Source: Chromatiales bacterium
GTDB taxonomy: Bacteria; Pseudomonadota; Gammaproteobacteria; Steroidobacterales; Woeseiaceae
Assembly (NCBI GenBank): GCA_024679535.1
Contig: JAIBDF010000015.1
Location: forward strand, 1 to 38,466
DNA length: 38,466 bases
Direction: 5' to 3'
Positions within the stretch are counted from its first letter, which is position 1, and each line of letters opens with the position of its first letter. The notes under the pieces are model-generated. The model worked only from the letters and a program-made list of their open reading frames with translations, made no database searches and was not told the origin of the DNA. The translations under genes and the position numbers were made by a program. Below are positions 1 to 7,363 of the stretch, in pieces.

Positions 1-492
1 ATGCCAGGAAGCATCGAGGAGCAATGTGTCCATCGCGGCCACTATGCGCTTGTAGAAATCGCGATAGCGCTCGCCGCCCAAAAAGGTGGCGGCGTCCTGT
101 TCGGCTCGCCAGTGGGAGAATGCGACATCGCTCACGATGTCATAACCACCGGCTACCTCGCCTTTGACAGGACGTATTTCCTCGAGCTCGGCAACCACTT
201 CGAGTTCGATATCACGATCAGCGAGAATCGCCTCACCCGTCTCGCGCGTTCTGGGCAACCCCGTACAGATAGCTTTATCCACATGCACGTCGACGAACCA
301 TGCCGCCATGGACTGGGCCTGAGCCCTGCCCCTGGCGTTCAGTGCGACCAGGTCCGGATCCCCGAGCCAGTCGCCGTTTTCATCGATGTAATCGACGGCA
401 CCATGTCGGAACAGGTAAAGGCGACGGCGGCTCGATCCATCGATCGCGACGCGCTGGCGCTGCGTGCGATAAGGTGCCCGGGATTCGCTCAT
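1..492 (-). CDS. Histidine phosphatase family protein (partial, C-terminus beyond window)
   Basis: Reading the minus strand from an ATG at 492 gives an open frame of 164 codons that runs off the left edge without a stop. Residues 24-31 read RLYLFRHG, the RHG signature in which His30 would be the phospho-accepting histidine of the phosphoglycerate-mutase-like superfamily. TGLPRTRETGE at about 78-88 matches the second conserved Arg motif of these enzymes. The substrate cannot be told from sequence; the family covers mutases and small-molecule or protein phosphatases. An AGGAAAT ribosome binding site lies just before the ATG. No signal peptide is seen, so it is probably cytoplasmic. It lies 214 bp downstream of the AgmX/TonB-like gene on the same strand and could be the last gene of that operon or have its own promoter. 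A long plus-strand frame here is its antisense shadow. Confidence 0.85.
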   Translation of the reverse strand, partial: MSESRAPYRTQRQRVAIDGSSRRRLYLFRHGAVDYIDENGDWLGDPDLVALNARGRAQAQSMAAWFVDVHVDKAICTGLPRTRETGEAILADRDIELEVVAELEEIRPVKGEVAGGYDIVSDVAFSHWRAEQDAATFLGGERYRDFYKRIVAAMDTLLLDASWH

Positions 493-706
493 ATTTCCTG
501 GTACGGCATGGAGTGTTGGTAACCTTTTCCGGCATCATTGAAAAATTGTCGATCGAGTACCCGGCTGACAATGAGGTAGCGGCGAGCAGCAGTGCTGCAC
601 CGATCGCTACGATCGCTCTGGACGCCTACATGTTGCTTCACACGGCGCGACTTAATGCATCAATCCCTCATTATGAGTGAAATCCGCGGCAATCGACAAC
701 GATGGA

Positions 707-1651
707 TCAGGCGGGGAAGAAGTCGATCGGTTTTGTAGTTGTGATGGCCTCGACGTCCCTCGCCTCGAAACGGAACAACTTGACGCGTTGCACCAGCTTA
801 CGCTCCAACTCCGCGTCGTTGAGTTCGCTGGAGACGACTTCACACATCGTGACTGCGCCATTTGGCGCGATCGTCAGCCGCAGCACCAGCTTGCCTTCAA
901 GCGACGGATCCTTGCGCAGGGCACGATTGTAGAGGGCAAAAATTGCACCTTTATTCTTATCGAAAACGAGTTCGATTTCTTCGCGTGAGCGGGACGCCCT
1001 GCCACTGGAACCCGAGCGGCTCGCACCAGCTCCCTGGGCCAGGCCGGCGACCGGGCTGGAAACCTTGGTCGTACTCCGACCCGCAATACCCGTGCCACCG
1101 GTGTTGCGACTCATTGTGGCCGTATCGATACCACCTGACGCAGTGCCAGCTTTAGACGTGATCATCGAACGTTCATTCCGCTCAGCTTGGCCGACCGATG
1201 CGGTCAACGGGCGGCTGTCGGCAATTTGCAGCTCCTTATCGACAAGATCCGCAAGGTCCTCGGCAAACGGCATCAGCGCCGCCTGCGCTTCTTCGCGGGC
1301 CTGCTCTGTACGATCCACAACGGGCTCGGGCTCGGGTTCTGGCTCAGGTTCTGCCTCGACAACCTGCTCAGGCTCCGGCTCGTCGGGCTCGGGCTCCGGC
1401 TCCGGCTCCTCCTCCTTGGGCAAAGGCGGAGGCGGCGGCAGCGGCTCTTCTTCGAGCAACAGCTGCGCTATACGCGGTGGAATTTCTTCGACATCGAATG
1501 GATCCGGTTCGGGTGCAGGAAGAAACGGCCACACAATACTAAGTGCCATACAGACCAGGAAGATAATGCCCAGCAGACGCTGGAACTTCTTTTCCTGATC
1601 CTGGCCCGTCGTCCAGGGCAGCTCATATTCTCTGTAAAACGGTAAGTCCAA
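707..1651 (-). CDS. TonB-like energy-transducing protein with AgmX/PglI C-terminal domain
   Basis: This 314-residue protein has a short cytoplasmic N-terminus, one membrane helix at about 27-43, a Pro/Glu-Pro stretch at 69-111, a Gly/Ser/Thr-rich linker (about 165-222) and a folded C-terminal domain (about 222-314). That is the build of TonB/TolA-type proteins, which carry ExbB/ExbD energy across the periplasm. The C-terminal domain resembles the AgmX/PglI domain named from myxobacterial gliding proteins rather than classical TonB; this is recognised from pattern, not from a search. The start is TTG, with GGAG eight bases upstream, 31 bp after the second exbD stop, so it is very likely co-transcribed with exbB-exbD-exbD. 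It probably forms the arm linking the inner-membrane motor to periplasmic or outer-membrane partners, plausibly the TPR proteins encoded upstream. Confidence 0.85.
   Translation of the reverse strand: MDLPFYREYELPWTTGQDQEKKFQRLLGIIFLVCMALSIVWPFLPAPEPDPFDVEEIPPRIAQLLLEEEPLPPPPPLPKEEEPEPEPEPDEPEPEQVVEAEPEPEPEPEPVVDRTEQAREEAQAALMPFAEDLADLVDKELQIADSRPLTASVGQAERNERSMITSKAGTASGGIDTATMSRNTGGTGIAGRSTTKVSSPVAGLAQGAGASRSGSSGRASRSREEIELVFDKNKGAIFALYNRALRKDPSLEGKLVLRLTIAPNGAVTMCEVVSSELNDAELERKLVQRVKLFRFEARDVEAITTTKPIDFFPA
1322..1447 (-). repeat. Low-complexity Pro/Glu-Pro coding repeat
   Basis: This part of the AgmX/TonB-like gene encodes polyproline followed by runs of Glu-Pro dipeptides (residues 69-110). 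On the plus strand it reads as repeated GGCTC/CGGGCT units. Such stretches form an extended, stiff periplasmic spacer in TonB-like proteins. The DNA repeat could vary in length by slippage. Confidence 0.8.
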
Positions 1652-1682
1652 TTCCGTGACTCCTGATCTCTTGCAGCGCGTC

Positions 1683-2210
1683 CTAACGCGACGCCTGAAG
1701 GTCGTCCAGTTTGTCTGAACTCTTCTGCAGGACGGCCAGCGAGATCTGCCCGTAATCCGAATCCGTACAGGTCGCCATGACTTTCTTCAGCAGACGGTAC
1801 GGGATGTCCTTGTCCCCCAGGATCGTCACTTCACGACCCGCGACATCGTCCTTGGCCGCACGGCGCAACACACGGTCGTTCTGCGATAGCAATGCCTCAC
1901 GCAGCGCAGGAATATCGTTGCCCTTGGTGGCCATGACTTCGGCAATGTTAGCCACTGGTGTGCCCTGCACGAGAATGTCAGTCTTGCCAATCAGGATCGT
2001 GACAGTCTCTTCCGGTTTCCTCTCAGCGATGGACTCCGGCAATTTCATGTCCTTGGCATTGGGCAATGTCTGGACGTCCGATGAATTAACCAGGAGGAAA
2101 AACACCAGAATCGTGAAAATATCCATGAGTGAAACGAGATTGAGTGCACCAGCGCCTTTGTTACGCCTGTGGTGCTTCTCCATGCGTTTTGCGCGGCCCG
2201 ACTTGACCAT
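1683..2210 (-). CDS. ExbD/TolR family protein with intact membrane Asp (second ExbD)
   Basis: This 175-residue protein has a basic cytoplasmic N-terminus, one membrane helix at about 23-43 and a periplasmic C-terminal domain, the ExbD/TolR plan. The helix begins NLVSLMDIFTILVF, so Asp30 sits where ExbD/TolR proteins carry the Asp that takes protons through the channel. It should therefore be a working stator subunit with the ExbB homologue encoded upstream. Its ATG shares one base with the stop of the preceding exbD (TAATG), and a GGGGGT ribosome binding site lies inside that gene, indicating translational coupling. The substrate-side partner is unknown; family membership is firm. Confidence 0.9.
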   Translation of the reverse strand: MVKSGRAKRMEKHHRRNKGAGALNLVSLMDIFTILVFFLLVNSSDVQTLPNAKDMKLPESIAERKPEETVTILIGKTDILVQGTPVANIAEVMATKGNDIPALREALLSQNDRVLRRAAKDDVAGREVTILGDKDIPYRLLKKVMATCTDSDYGQISLAVLQKSSDKLDDLQASR

Positions 2211-2728
2211 TACGAAGTACCCCCGTCGAGAACTGGCGCATCACCGATAGAGATATCCGGAAAAAGATCCGATCGTATGATCTGCTCGTTTTCTTCGTCG
2301 ATGTCCTGCGCGACTCGTACCGTGTCCATGACCTGAACCAGCGTGTCGTAAGCAATATCCTGCTCAAGAAGTATCGACGCATTCGTTTTCGTCGGATAGC
2401 GCTCCTTGAGCTCAGCCAGTTTGTCCGCAAGCGCATCGTAGTCGTAACCTTCCACGCCGTTGGGGTAGATGCCCAACAAGCCCTGGTTACGATCGCCGAC
2501 TTCAATCTTATCCTGACGTACGATGACTTCGAGCTGGAATGTCTGTTCCTGCGGGTCCACGGGCTCATTAGAGGAGCCTGGCAGGTTCAATTCGAGAACC
2601 GCCAATCGCGAGAACACCGCGGTGATGAGCAGGAACGGAACCAGGATCACCATCAGGTTCATGAATGCCGTGATATTGAGTTCGGCCGTCTCGACATTGT
2701 GACGACCGCCCCTGCGGCTGCGGATCAT
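2210..2728 (-). CDS. ExbD/TolR family protein lacking the membrane Asp (first ExbD)
   Basis: This 172-residue protein has the ExbD/TolR layout: a basic N-terminus, one membrane helix (about 17-40) and a periplasmic domain. The start of the helix reads AELNITAFMNLMVILVPF. Asn24 is found where ExbD/TolR normally has Asp, and I confirmed the codon as AAC. It is thus unlikely to carry protons itself and may have a structural or regulatory role beside the second ExbD, which keeps Asp30. It follows exbB by 3 bp, has GGAG eight bases before its ATG, and overlaps the next exbD by one base. Confidence 0.88.
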   Translation of the reverse strand: MIRSRRGGRHNVETAELNITAFMNLMVILVPFLLITAVFSRLAVLELNLPGSSNEPVDPQEQTFQLEVIVRQDKIEVGDRNQGLLGIYPNGVEGYDYDALADKLAELKERYPTKTNASILLEQDIAYDTLVQVMDTVRVAQDIDEENEQIIRSDLFPDISIGDAPVLDGGTS

Positions 2729-2731
2729 GGC

Positions 2732-3373
2732 TTATGCTCCGCTCTGGTTCAGCTGACGTTCGGTAACCGCGTTCAGGAACTTAACGCTGGCCATTTCCAG
2801 GCTGTCCACGAGCGCATTCGTCTTGGTTTGCAGCAAAGCGTGAATCAGCAGCAACGGAATTGCCGCCATCAGGCCGAAGGCCGTGGTGTTCATCGCCGTC
2901 GAGATCGACGCCGACAGCATGTCCGCTTTCTCAGCCGGGTTAGCTTCGGCAACCGCCGTAAACGCCGAGATCAGGCCGATAATCGTGCCGAGAAGGCCCA
3001 GCAACGTCGCGATGTTGGCAAGCGTCGCAATATAATGCGTGCGCTTTTCGAGTCGTGGCAGAACCTCCATCAGGCTTTCTTCCATCGCCTTCTCGATGTC
3101 ATCACGACGGCGTGCCGACTTAACTCGATACAGGCCATAGGTCAGAATCGAGCCGATCGCGGCTTTCGATTTACCCGTAAGCGCAGCCGCTTCCTGGAAG
3201 TTTCCTGACTTAAGAAACGGCACGATCTTCTTCCACAATGCACGGTTGCTTGTGCCTGACACAGTCAGGTACGTCCATCGTTCGATCGCAATGGCCATAC
3301 CGAACCCGAATACCAACAGGATGGGGATCATGAAAGGTCCGCCTTCCTGGAAAAAACGCACTACAGTGCCCAT
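2732..3373 (-). CDS. MotA/TolQ/ExbB proton channel family protein
   Basis: This 213-residue protein has membrane segments at about 14-33, 113-138 and 160-182. The glycine-rich segment LGLLGTIIGLISAFTAV is the typical TolQ/ExbB/MotA core. Such proteins form the pentameric inner-membrane channel around an ExbD dimer and turn proton flow into movement of a TonB-like arm. The ATG is preceded by GAGGAG at a spacing of seven. Its neighbours downstream are two exbD genes and an AgmX/TonB-like gene, which makes a complete energiser. A 147-bp gap upstream, with a 17-nt palindrome at 3408-3424, might hold an internal promoter. Confidence 0.92.
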   Translation of the reverse strand: MGTVVRFFQEGGPFMIPILLVFGFGMAIAIERWTYLTVSGTSNRALWKKIVPFLKSGNFQEAAALTGKSKAAIGSILTYGLYRVKSARRRDDIEKAMEESLMEVLPRLEKRTHYIATLANIATLLGLLGTIIGLISAFTAVAEANPAEKADMLSASISTAMNTTAFGLMAAIPLLLIHALLQTKTNALVDSLEMASVKFLNAVTERQLNQSGA

Positions 3374-3407
3374 TTGTCTGCTCCTCTAAAACAGATGTGA
3401 TGACTCT

Positions 3408-3424
3408 TGCAGACGACGTCTGCA
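3408..3424. promoter_or_regulatory. 17-nt perfect palindrome upstream of exbB
   Basis: TGCAGACG-A-CGTCTGCA is a perfect inverted repeat with 8-base arms around one central base, lying 34 bp before the exbB start in the largest gap inside this operon. It could be a transcription-factor operator or a small mRNA hairpin. No T-run follows, so it is not an intrinsic terminator. The regulator is unknown. Confidence 0.4.
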
Positions 3425-3520
3425 TCTCCAAAACCAGTTCTTGCAAGTAACTGTGGGGGCGGCTTGTCCCGACATGCGTGATAGCAAGCCGCAAATTCGG
3501 GCCCATAAGCCGTCCTGCAG

Positions 3521-3934
3521 TTATTCCTCTTCCGTGCCGTACAAGTCCTTGTGATACTCGACTTGCCGAATAAATTCTTCCCGATCCAAAGGCGCCAGCA
3601 CCTCATCGATCAGCGTGTTAACGGGCTTGCCCATCAGGTCACCCGGATCCGACTTTTTCCAGGGTACGATATACAGAACCTTTGGCAGCTCCTGGTTGCC
3701 TGTAATTTCCGTACGTCCCAGCTCCATTGAATCCATCACACGGTTGCCCGAGGTCGTACGCGTAATATCTGCCGATGTTTCCGGAGCATCCTCGTCTGCA
3801 ACAGCCGCCGACGTATTGACGGCCGGCATCAAATCGTCGTCGTCCGTCGCATCCTGAGCAAAAGAGGCAAACGCTGCCAACAACATGGCGAGCATAATTC
3901 CGGTGCCGAATACTGATCTCATCCGAGTGCTCAT
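3521..3934 (-). CDS. Small acidic exported protein of unknown function
   Basis: About 137 residues starting MSTRMRSVFGTG. A signal peptide ends near AFASFAQ, then comes an acidic, probably disordered stretch rich in Asp/Thr/Ser, and then a conserved-looking C-terminus containing LPKVLYIVPWKKSDPGDL and APLDREEFIRQVEYHKDLYG. I do not recognise the family. Two starts are possible: ATG at 3943 overlaps the stop of the TPR lipoprotein gene as ATGA, but its GGCGGA sequence directly abuts it. ATG at 3934 has that sequence nine bases upstream and is preferred. It lies between the TPR lipoprotein and exbB genes, so a periplasmic partner of the energiser is the simplest guess. Confidence 0.75.
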   Translation of the reverse strand: MSTRMRSVFGTGIMLAMLLAAFASFAQDATDDDDLMPAVNTSAAVADEDAPETSADITRTTSGNRVMDSMELGRTEITGNQELPKVLYIVPWKKSDPGDLMGKPVNTLIDEVLAPLDREEFIRQVEYHKDLYGTEEE

Positions 3935-3939
3935 GTCCT

Positions 3940-4602
3940 TCATTCCGCCACGCTTGCCGTAGGCTGACGCGCCGCCAGACGGCGCTTCAGATCCGCAATC
4001 CACCTCTCGACCTGCTTATCCTCGCCAACAAGCGCCTGATACGCTTCGAAGTGCTTCAGCGCCGCTTCGAGTCGCTGCAGGTACAATTCGTAAAGAATGC
4101 CCAAATTGTAGTGTGCCAAGGCATAGTCAGGGGAGACTGTGATCGCCTTCAAATAAGTGGCCTCTGCCTCCAGAAACTTTCCGTTTCTGCGATGTAGCAG
4201 ACCGAGCTGGTTCAAAGCGGCCGGGTGATTGGGGTCCAGCGCCAGTGCCGCGTCCAGGACTTTGCGCGCCTCGTCCTCATTCTCGTTGCGTATATGAATA
4301 ATCGCAAGATTCACATACGCACCCGGGTATTCCGGGTAAACCAGCAGAAATTCCTTGAAACGCAGCTCCGCATCCGTCAGGTCGCCGGCCGCCTGGCTCG
4401 CCGTCGCCTGCTCGAACAACGTCAGAGCCTCGGGCGGAATGGTCGGCCCGGTTGCCGCGAGATTGTCTTCGGCGTCTTCAGTAGCGACATCCCTCGCGGG
4501 ACCTGATCCCGCGCAGCCCGCAAGAATCAACAGCAGCGCCACGAGTGCGAGGTTTTCAGTAAAGCGCGGTAACAACATCTTCGCTGCGCTCCTTCTTCGC
4601 AT
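3940..4602 (-). CDS. TPR-repeat lipoprotein
   Basis: The N-terminus has a signal sequence with the lipobox LILAGC, so Cys30 (counting from the first Met) would be lipidated. The +2 residue is Ala, which favours sorting to the outer membrane. After a linker, residues about 58-200 form at least three tetratricopeptide repeats (for example AYVNLAIIHIRNENEDEARK and ALNQLGLLHRRNGKFLEAEA). An internal Met at residue 9 (4578) is an alternative start that still leaves a complete signal peptide. The gene overlaps the end of the preceding 935-residue TPR gene and its stop overlaps the next gene. TPRs bind proteins, so it probably docks periplasmic parts of the system to the outer membrane. Myxobacterial Glt systems also contain TPR lipoproteins; equivalence is inference. 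Confidence 0.88.
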   Translation of the reverse strand: MRRRSAAKMLLPRFTENLALVALLLILAGCAGSGPARDVATEDAEDNLAATGPTIPPEALTLFEQATASQAAGDLTDAELRFKEFLLVYPEYPGAYVNLAIIHIRNENEDEARKVLDAALALDPNHPAALNQLGLLHRRNGKFLEAEATYLKAITVSPDYALAHYNLGILYELYLQRLEAALKHFEAYQALVGEDKQVERWIADLKRRLAARQPTASVAE

Positions 4603-7363
4603 ATCTCGCCGGCATCAGGCCGGCCAGTCGATCAAAACTATTTTGTACCCATTCGTCATAGACCCCATCGGCGGCTCGGTCCGTGTTCGCCTTATAAAGG
4701 TCTATGGATTTCTCCTCAAACGGGTAGGCCTGTTCCTCGAGCAGAATCTCGTACTGTTCCAGTGCATCGGCTTCCAGATTAGTAGGACGATCCGAATCCA
4801 AGAGGTCGGATGAAAACTGTTCGTAGACTTCGCCCAGACGATATGTGGACGCGGTTGTCACCTCTGCGATCGCAAAGTCGGACGCCTTCGTGTACGCCGC
4901 AATAACCTCCTCCATCAGGTCTCTTTTCAGCTTCAGGCTTTCCGCCAGTGGCTGCGTGAGCTTCACAACCTCAAACCGCCTGCGAACAGGCTCGGCGAGT
5001 TCCAGAGACGCCGTGGCAGCCAGATAGCGAGTGCGGTCCGAACGTTGTACGCCGGCCGTTGCATCAACCTGGATCAGGGTCTCGAGAATCGCCATGCGTT
5101 CTGCCTGATCGCCCAGCTCTCTCGCAATTTCTGCCATTCGGGCACGCGCTTCAATCGACTCAGAGACCGGCTCGGGATAGCGCGCAACAAGATCACCGAG
5201 GACGCGTTTTTCCTCGGCCAGTGAACCGGCCTCCCCATACAGTTCGGAAGCCTTCCAGAGTGCTTCGCGCCGCACGAGCTCGGTAGTCAAAGCCCCTACC
5301 GCAATCGTCTCGAACTCGGACGCTGCCTGTCCCGTACGCCCTGCACCCATGTACGTAACGGCAAGTTTTTGCGTTACATCATCAGCAAGTTCACTGCCGG
5401 GATAATCACGGCGAAATTGTTCCAGTACTACCGACGCGCGGTCCCAGGCCTGCATGTTAATGAGCACAGCAGCGGCGTCAAATTCGGCCGTTTCCCGGAT
5501 CGGTGAATCCGGAACAACCTGCCCAAGGCGCGTAAAGTGCCGTACAGCGTTTTCATTGGCACCCTGTCCCCTTGCCGCTTCACCCTGTTTGTAAATACTC
5601 GACGCAATGCGTTCCTTCAGGTCCGCCTGTGCGGCAACATCATCCACGGGCGTTAAGTTACGCAGGCTGTAATAAGAACTTTCCGCATCCTCAAAATTTC
5701 CCATATCGAAATGCGAGTATGCGATTACGGTCCAGGCTGTGCGCGCGTTTTCAGGCTTGGCCGGCGGCTGCTTGGTCACGACTTTTTTGCCAACGGCAAT
5801 AGCCAGGTCATACTGGCCCTGCAAGAAGAGGTCTTCCGCGACCGTTGTCAGCACGGCTCCTGACTCAGGGTGTTCCGGAAAGATATTCGCGAATCGCAGC
5901 CCGCTGTCGAGATACTGCTGATGCCAGGTGTCTTTACTGACGCCTTCCAGTGTCGCTTCATGCTCGCGGTACGCAAGCAACGCCGCATAACCCGCTTCGG
6001 CCGACCTGTCATTGAACGGGTAGCTGTAGGAAGTTCTCTCATACTCCATCATGGCAGCGTCAAATTCCCCGCTTTCATACAACGTTTCAGCCAGCAGGAA
6101 ATTCGTGTTTGCCGTATCCGCTTCGCCCGGGAAGTAGGCAAGATACTTGCGGTACCAGTTCGCCGCTTGCTGAAAATCGGTCTTATTGCCGCTCTTCTGA
6201 GCTTGGGCATGATAGTACTGTGCGAGATCTGTCAGGTTGGTCTTGAGGTGTACCGCCACGGACTCATTCGCCGCGCGTGGGTTCCGCATCCAGAACTCGC
6301 CGTCCATTCCATAACGTTCAACAAAGCTCTTCTTGCCCTCGAGCACGAGACTCGGAAATCCGCCTTGCTTGTAAGACTCGATAACCTGGACCTGCAGGGA
6401 CGGCGACATCGGGTGAAACGGGTCCTGTTCGACAAATGCCTCGTAGGTTTCCGCCGCGTCCTGAAAGCGTTCTTTCTCTAGATACAGGTCGCCGAGGTTG
6501 CTGTAAATCACATGGCTGTAACTTGGCAGGCCTCTCTGCGCGAGAAAGCCGTCGATACTGTCCGCGCCATCCATATAAGAGAAACTGATACTCAATACCC
6601 GGAAGGTGTCTTCGATCATCTCCCGCTCGGCGCGGCTCAGGGCTTCCAGGCGATTCTCGCCCTCACCAACGCGCAGACCGGCGATACGCCTGTCAAGAAG
6701 TTCAAAAAACGGGCTCAGGCTGTCCTCATGTATGCCCAACTTAAACTGCGACCAGCCGAGCTTGTAGAGCGACTGCTCGTAGAAACGGGATCTTTCGCCG
6801 TAAGCCCGGACATCCTGGTAGGCCGCTTCTGCATCGTCGTAGCGTTTGTTGAGGAACAACATTTCGCCGCGCCGAAACTGTACTTCGTCCACAAGCAGCG
6901 TGTCAGGAAAGCGCTCGATCAACTCGTTCAGTACCGTCAGTGCATCGTCGTTACGTCCGCCAACTTCATAGGCGCGGGCCAGCTGATAGAGGACCGTGTC
7001 ATTGCGGCGGTAATTGGGATAGGCCTCGAGAAGTCTCTGATAAAGCCCGACGGCGTTGTCGAAATTTCGCGAGTCCAGCGCTTCAATGTTCTCCGTCAGC
7101 TGCTCTACTTCCGTCGCTTCGAGCTCCAGGTCACCAAGACGCCGTAGTGCTTCCGCCTGGAGTTCGGCGTCAGTCGAAACAAGATCCAGAAAGTCACGGT
7201 AGCTTTCGCGCGCAAGCTCGGAACTGTCGAGGATTATCTTGCCCGGACGCACATCCACGCTCTTTTCCTCGAGGCTCTTGATCGTGTCATTGGCAGCAAG
7301 TGCGGCCGGCGCAGTAACCAGCGCCGCGATCAGAGGGACAGCGAACAGGAAGCGCACCGTCAC
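4556..7363 (-). CDS. Large exported TPR-repeat protein
   Basis: This 935-residue protein starts at GTG, with AGGAGG seven bases upstream, in a GTGA overlap with the preceding gene. A signal peptide (MTVRFLFAVPLIAALV, cleavage near ALAAN) is followed by repeated helical pairs of the TPR/Sel1-like type over most of its length. Clear ones include AVGLYQRLLEAYPNYRRNDT, ALTVLNELIERFPDTLLVDE and SLYKLGWSQFKLGIHEDSL. No enzymatic motif or further membrane helix is seen, so it is probably a soluble periplasmic scaffold. Its place between another TPR gene and the TPR lipoprotein gene suggests a multi-protein TPR assembly energised by the ExbB/ExbD complex encoded downstream. Confidence 0.88.
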   Translation of the reverse strand: MTVRFLFAVPLIAALVTAPAALAANDTIKSLEEKSVDVRPGKIILDSSELARESYRDFLDLVSTDAELQAEALRRLGDLELEATEVEQLTENIEALDSRNFDNAVGLYQRLLEAYPNYRRNDTVLYQLARAYEVGGRNDDALTVLNELIERFPDTLLVDEVQFRRGEMLFLNKRYDDAEAAYQDVRAYGERSRFYEQSLYKLGWSQFKLGIHEDSLSPFFELLDRRIAGLRVGEGENRLEALSRAEREMIEDTFRVLSISFSYMDGADSIDGFLAQRGLPSYSHVIYSNLGDLYLEKERFQDAAETYEAFVEQDPFHPMSPSLQVQVIESYKQGGFPSLVLEGKKSFVERYGMDGEFWMRNPRAANESVAVHLKTNLTDLAQYYHAQAQKSGNKTDFQQAANWYRKYLAYFPGEADTANTNFLLAETLYESGEFDAAMMEYERTSYSYPFNDRSAEAGYAALLAYREHEATLEGVSKDTWHQQYLDSGLRFANIFPEHPESGAVLTTVAEDLFLQGQYDLAIAVGKKVVTKQPPAKPENARTAWTVIAYSHFDMGNFEDAESSYYSLRNLTPVDDVAAQADLKERIASSIYKQGEAARGQGANENAVRHFTRLGQVVPDSPIRETAEFDAAAVLINMQAWDRASVVLEQFRRDYPGSELADDVTQKLAVTYMGAGRTGQAASEFETIAVGALTTELVRREALWKASELYGEAGSLAEEKRVLGDLVARYPEPVSESIEARARMAEIARELGDQAERMAILETLIQVDATAGVQRSDRTRYLAATASLELAEPVRRRFEVVKLTQPLAESLKLKRDLMEEVIAAYTKASDFAIAEVTTASTYRLGEVYEQFSSDLLDSDRPTNLEADALEQYEILLEEQAYPFEEKSIDLYKANTDRAADGVYDEWVQNSFDRLAGLMPARYAKKERSEDVVTALY

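Noticed and set aside
1-522. A 173-codon plus-strand frame at the left edge
   Set aside because: It is antisense to the histidine phosphatase gene, whose RHG motif and ribosome binding site make the minus strand the coding one.
1065-1598. Plus-strand Gly/Ser-rich frame with long GSGSGS runs
   Set aside because: It is the mirror of the Glu-Pro repeats of the AgmX/TonB-like gene; the low complexity comes from the opposite strand.
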